Shown here piece after piece: positions 61,601 to 64,000 of a stretch of 64,000 nucleotides of DNA. The notes under the pieces are model-generated. The model did not search any database. It was given only the letters and a program-made list of their open reading frames with translations, and was not told the origin of the DNA. Within the stretch, counting starts at the first letter, position 1. Every line of letters starts with the position of its first letter. The translations under genes and the position numbers were made by a program. Source of the DNA: DSWT01 sp035415725 (GTDB lineage: Bacteria; Chloroflexota; Anaerolineae; B4-G1; SLSP01); the NCBI GenBank assembly GCA_035415725.1, contig DAOOGN010000002.1:1-64000 (forward strand). The letters run 5' to 3'.

Positions 61601-62128
61601 AATGATGAAAATCTGGCGTTTGCTTTGCTCAATTTTGATCGCATCCACTGCTTTTTCTTCTTCTGAATCGTCGCCATACATTTGACCGATGGCGCTGACA
61701 ATCGAAGAGTAAATAGGATTATCCCAACGCTGAAACAGGGCTACGCGCCCTACCGGCCGGCGCTGCTGCGCGCCACCGCGGATATCCCTTTCAGCAGGTC
61801 CGAGAATACGCGACAGTTTCTCTTTTTCCAACCATTGCATATAAGACAGGCTGCGCCCGGCGGCTATATCGGCAAAAATGGTATCCATCGTGACGCCGGG
61901 TTTGCTGATCACATGTCTAAATTCCGGATTGCGTCCCCGCTCATCAGTTTGCCCCGAAAGTTGTGTGCTGGCAAACATGTCCTCATTCCGCAAGTCATCG
62001 GTATCCAAGGACAACAACACCACATTCTCCGGTACCTGGCCGTAGGTTTCTTCCAGCCGCTCTTTGAGAATAGTCAGAGCAGCCTTTCCAGAACCGCCAA
62101 CTCCAATCGCTAAGACTCGTTTTGGCAT
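58655..62128 (-). CDS. Tubulin/FtsZ-superfamily (Tubulin_2-like) GTPase, large form
   Basis: 1157 residues. The N-terminus AIGVGGSGKAALT fits the first nucleotide loop of FtsZ/tubulin (GVGGGG type). Residues 181-186 in SVAGGTGSGFMVDVA are the tubulin G-box (GGTGSG, compare GGGTGTG). The spacing of about 170 residues between these loops exceeds FtsZ and fits the large bacterial Tubulin_2-like family (Pfam PF13809). VLLSLDTDDLRNED is a T3-like loop, and NTYAALRELDRF follows. The C-terminal ~600 residues are helical and unlike FtsZ. Such proteins may polymerise, though polymerisation was not tested here. No signal peptide. AAGGAG precedes ATG 62128. It neighbours the vWA gene at 62164 and the propeller gene. 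Confidence 0.9.
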   Translation of the reverse strand: MPKRVLAIGVGGSGKAALTILKERLEETYGQVPENVVLLSLDTDDLRNEDMFASTQLSGQTDERGRNPEFRHVISKPGVTMDTIFADIAAGRSLSYMQWLEKEKLSRILGPAERDIRGGAQQRRPVGRVALFQRWDNPIYSSIVSAIGQMYGDDSEEEKAVDAIKIEQSKRQIFIIGSVAGGTGSGFMVDVANLVGHAKQSNSKWQSLDVSAVIVLPDAFSSYTTMMNDPTNLKPNTYAALRELDRFVRTHSNMLPYMIRYGDDLRSITWSTNQPLDHIYLVDTTCPSAAGDMNLSGDPKRGVFPIISDFVMAHIDQTLGDALASMRSNAGLHYDKEEGWQYSSFNVYTYILPVDDIIESFSYRFLQELLRRQYLPIPDKKAQAQVVLAAAKEVERVFADTNVRGRVNPGVVQKAIVATKKIDPEMPDMSWSGLFNMIALSEGAFAEDYQTIQQWMDYLYGGLIATKDGEYKQESFDDGYTRLINFSDQFMDDCLGPQYNPDDEEAREGGQWDIILARYRDALRLRFSEALDVELLDILNRRDPRSKILVEAQLPMARALVAALKDRLVSFKTILEEEYRRSETESRLRQASEGLRDAIAWMQDTKEESGGLFPKKSKPRQAQDSYTAWFSEKMNLLLHRRIYRVVLDVLDALGAGEMDQSGNLSVVDQAAQELEAWQGTLQATSKVLQDWSRIHENNRREKRQIKVRRYLTSPEFEDQLYRQPEYVEFVAAQVLGEVRGVKGLTWERKDDTAPLDYKMVSMWAQEAKGAEDIARKFFAGSKELFQVVRDNISVADRIAVEFKSYSSFVNVVGQINEPFLRYNPSANGKSMGHERYISFNLAGATTEEAREFLDRARAILGDQGRTVNAAAESRVACTVVEVARGVKLRAVDQFIACENDYRVKLDRGKESIHLFPEEQIVTDYENMIEKLGEPENRMRPLSPELVIAMGDEDKLKIFTLACAYGLIKEGLYYDAETSVETTEVYLDLRNHGGRLMPLSESRRLRQLDKNFDVVPPEGQTARRYLNALQNFVLKATQKPGVPDSMIMILVDTLTRQGVDLGHIQNPFSLTLRALGEALRNVTDALGPDAQTEPDDARRQAHNAKRRIEKLNAFRDGHVAEFKKQTATQRVYDMGTIMHLILNAEIGRLTEIARKAGN

Positions 62129-62163
62129 CTCTCATACTCCTTTTCTAAGCCGAATAAGCTGAA

Positions 62164-64000
62164 TTAACATTTAAGCCTAGTTTTATCGAGGCAAACCCGC
62201 AATTTAATATCGCTAATACTGGTAGTTACATCTGTAACGATATCCCGGAAGGTTGTCTTCCGTATCCCTTTTTCAGCATCGAAGATGTTAACAGTATTGC
62301 CTTCGCGGATAACGTAAAATTCCACCGGTTTTAATCCTTTAATGTAAATGTCCACCTTCTTACGATTGCCGCCTATAATGATTTTGCGCCGGCGGTGTGA
62401 CATTCCCAAGGTATAGGTAGACATAGGCCCCTTTGATTCCTTGTCGGGACCGCAGACCAGCACATATCCATTCGGCGGCGGCGAGATATGTACGATAAAC
62501 CAGGGAATGCCATACAAAATGATAAAAACTAGTAACCCCAATCCCAAAATTCCACCTGCCAGGTACGGCCACCAGGGGCAGCCTTGCAATTGTGGAATAC
62601 CTGGCCGGTCAGGGCAGTTGTCTGCACCGCAATCATTGAGGCCATCACCATCGCGGTCAGAGCAAGGTGTGGGGGTAGGCGGAAGGGGCGTCGGGGTAGG
62701 TGGAAGGGGCGTGGACGTCGGGGTGCAGGTAGGCGCTACAATCAGTACCGGCATATCACGCTCTACCGGCGGCATGGGGCCGGTCTTGAGTTGTGCAGTC
62801 AGGCGCAGACGTAACGTAGTGTCGGTCTGTGTGGAACATGGCGTTTCCGCCGATAAAGCCGTGCAGAGCGCGGAAAGATCACTGTTGAATATGCCAGGTG
62901 AGGTGCTGCTCAGTTGGACTTCCTGACCACCACCGAATGCGCGCAGTTGGATGGTTTTGGCAACGGCCAGGTCGTAATCAGCGATGGTCACCGTCAATTC
63001 TGGGCGGGTGCCGCCACATACCAAGGGAGAGGGCACAATGTCGGCGATATACGGCGCGCGCCCCACATCCACCATCAAGCGGGCGATGGCAATAGGAATA
63101 CGTGTGGCCTCGGCGTCCTCTTCCAGTGCGGAGCCGGCATTCAGGATAAAGATGAAACGGCCAGGGGCCTCCATAATCGCCGGGTACGCGCTGGCGAAGT
63201 CAAAGCGAACTTCGTACTCACCGCTACTGTCGGGCGCGAGGTTTTCGGGAATCCGTAGGGAAGTTTGCAGGCCATCGGGTGTGATGACATCACCCCATAT
63301 CGGTTGCGGTTCACTGCCGTAACAATCGCTGGAAAGTGTGAATCGTATGGCAAACTCGCGATTGGGGGTTTGACGCTCGGTTGCCAGATAGATGTTAGTG
63401 ATCTCGGTAAGGCTCACTTCCGGCGCTTCAAAGTGGATCCCGTAGGCGCCGCGGCGATCCAGGTGCACCTTCACCGGTTTGTCCGATTCAATTGTCCACA
63501 TATCGTTCTTTAGATCATCAGTCAGCCGTGCCGCGCCGATGGAGATGACTTCTACGGGATTGTCAGTGCCACGGAAGCGCTTGACACCAGGCGTTGTGTC
63601 CAGATCAACAGTGTTTGATTTGGGGTCCTTAACGATAATGTTCCCTTTAGCTTCGCCAGTTCCATGTTTGACTGTAATGACAATTTCCTGTACGCACTTA
63701 CTAACGAAGAAGGGGTGAGGTGTACCAGCGGGGACATCAGTGCCTTCTTCGTCAGGAATTGTGTTTTGCAATTGGGCGATAATGCGGTTGTAGGTGCTAT
63801 CAATCTGATTGCGGTCGGTGATGCGATAGGTGAAAACGTGATCATAGCGCGTCTGCATCTGCTCCCAAAAGCGGACGTACTTTTCATAATCTGCGTCAGT
63901 GGGGTCCTGTAATAACATTATGAAAAATGGAATATCGGGATTGGCACTCACCAGCCGCTCTATTTCGGCGTCGCTTTGTCCGGCTTCGGGATAAGGGCGG
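62164..64000 (-). CDS. vWA-type membrane protein with TSP3 stalk and FHA-like tail (5' end outside the window)
   Basis: The frame is open to the right edge of the window, so this is partial at the N-terminus. The visible 611 or so residues start inside what looks like the C-terminal part of a vWA-type domain (PFFIMLLQDPTDADYEKYVR, FTYRITDRNQ). Beta-sandwich ectodomains follow, then a Thr/Pro linker (TSTPLPPTPTPLPPTPTP), a TSP3-like DRDGDGLNDCGADNCPD and a transmembrane helix (YLAGGILGLGLLVFIILYG). The cytoplasmic end (MSHRRRKIIIGGNRKKVDIY, EFYVIREGNTVNIFDAEKG) resembles a degenerate FHA domain. It precedes the tubulin-like gene by 35 nt. GTG at 63951 is an internal in-frame codon, not taken as the start. 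Confidence 0.8.
   Translation of the reverse strand, partial: RPYPEAGQSDAEIERLVSANPDIPFFIMLLQDPTDADYEKYVRFWEQMQTRYDHVFTYRITDRNQIDSTYNRIIAQLQNTIPDEEGTDVPAGTPHPFFVSKCVQEIVITVKHGTGEAKGNIIVKDPKSNTVDLDTTPGVKRFRGTDNPVEVISIGAARLTDDLKNDMWTIESDKPVKVHLDRRGAYGIHFEAPEVSLTEITNIYLATERQTPNREFAIRFTLSSDCYGSEPQPIWGDVITPDGLQTSLRIPENLAPDSSGEYEVRFDFASAYPAIMEAPGRFIFILNAGSALEEDAEATRIPIAIARLMVDVGRAPYIADIVPSPLVCGGTRPELTVTIADYDLAVAKTIQLRAFGGGQEVQLSSTSPGIFNSDLSALCTALSAETPCSTQTDTTLRLRLTAQLKTGPMPPVERDMPVLIVAPTCTPTSTPLPPTPTPLPPTPTPCSDRDGDGLNDCGADNCPDRPGIPQLQGCPWWPYLAGGILGLGLLVFIILYGIPWFIVHISPPPNGYVLVCGPDKESKGPMSTYTLGMSHRRRKIIIGGNRKKVDIYIKGLKPVEFYVIREGNTVNIFDAEKGIRKTTFRDIVTDVTTSISDIKLRVCLDKTRLKC

Noticed and set aside
10569..64000. 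Prophage, integrative element or contractile injection system
   Set aside because: No integrase, transposase, capsid, terminase, sheath, tube or baseplate gene was found, and no att-like direct repeats or tRNA were seen.

Overview
The window looks like a chromosome segment of a Chloroflexota bacterium, probably Anaerolineae-like. The evidence is indirect: an ordinary bacterial rpsB-tsf-pyrH-frr-uppS-cdsA block with a short EF-Ts, many exported proteins with long Thr/Pro linkers, a secreted protein ending in a FLPLVV-type tail, and good Shine-Dalgarno sequences of the GGAGG type. No rRNA, tRNA, CRISPR array, transposase or phage gene was seen. Apart from the first gene, every supported gene lies on the minus strand.

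Region 1 (1-10.5 kb) is housekeeping: a small zincin metallopeptidase (plus strand), an alpha-glucan phosphorylase, an unknown membrane protein, rho, cdsA, uppS, frr, pyrH, tsf and rpsB. A plausible promoter and a leader of about 120 nt precede rpsB.

Region 2 (10.5 kb to the window end, about 53 kb) is an unbroken minus-strand run of roughly 37 genes that reads as one large accessory system. Its machinery is a tubulin/FtsZ-like GTPase (58.7-62.1 kb), two large HerA/FtsK/VirB4-type P-loop ATPases (14.3-17.2 and 26.0-28.9 kb), a membrane SPFH-like scaffold coupled to the first ATPase, a degenerate protein kinase fused to a very long helical-repeat region (1544 aa), a 2699-aa helical-repeat protein, and a metallophosphatase. 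Its envelope part is a set of transmembrane proteins: three vWA proteins, TSP3/Thr-Pro stalk proteins, beta-propeller and Kelch ectodomains, DUF4230, CAP and concanavalin-like domains.

Nested around the ATPases is a set of likely effectors: an HNH (GHH-type) nuclease beside a YbjN-like partner, a duplicated zincin, a C39-like cysteine peptidase, a PD-(D/E)xK nuclease and a GNAT acetyltransferase. The last four share a short N-terminal motif (consensus K-D-N-[IV]-x-[KQ]-L-T-x-x-[ML]-E) at nearly the same distance from the start codon, ahead of unrelated domains. This is best explained as a common targeting or loading signal. Separately, at least seven other proteins, mostly membrane proteins, end in similar Pro/Arg-rich cytoplasmic tails (for example RPKPPPRRS, RPPKPPSR, RPKKPPMQKG), as if docked by a common partner.

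My working hypothesis is an undescribed envelope-spanning, NTP-driven effector delivery or conflict apparatus built on a tubulin-like protein, HerA-type motors and vWA receptors. The gene identities come from sequence motifs; the integrated function is inference. The cluster continues past the right edge, where a vWA protein gene is cut.
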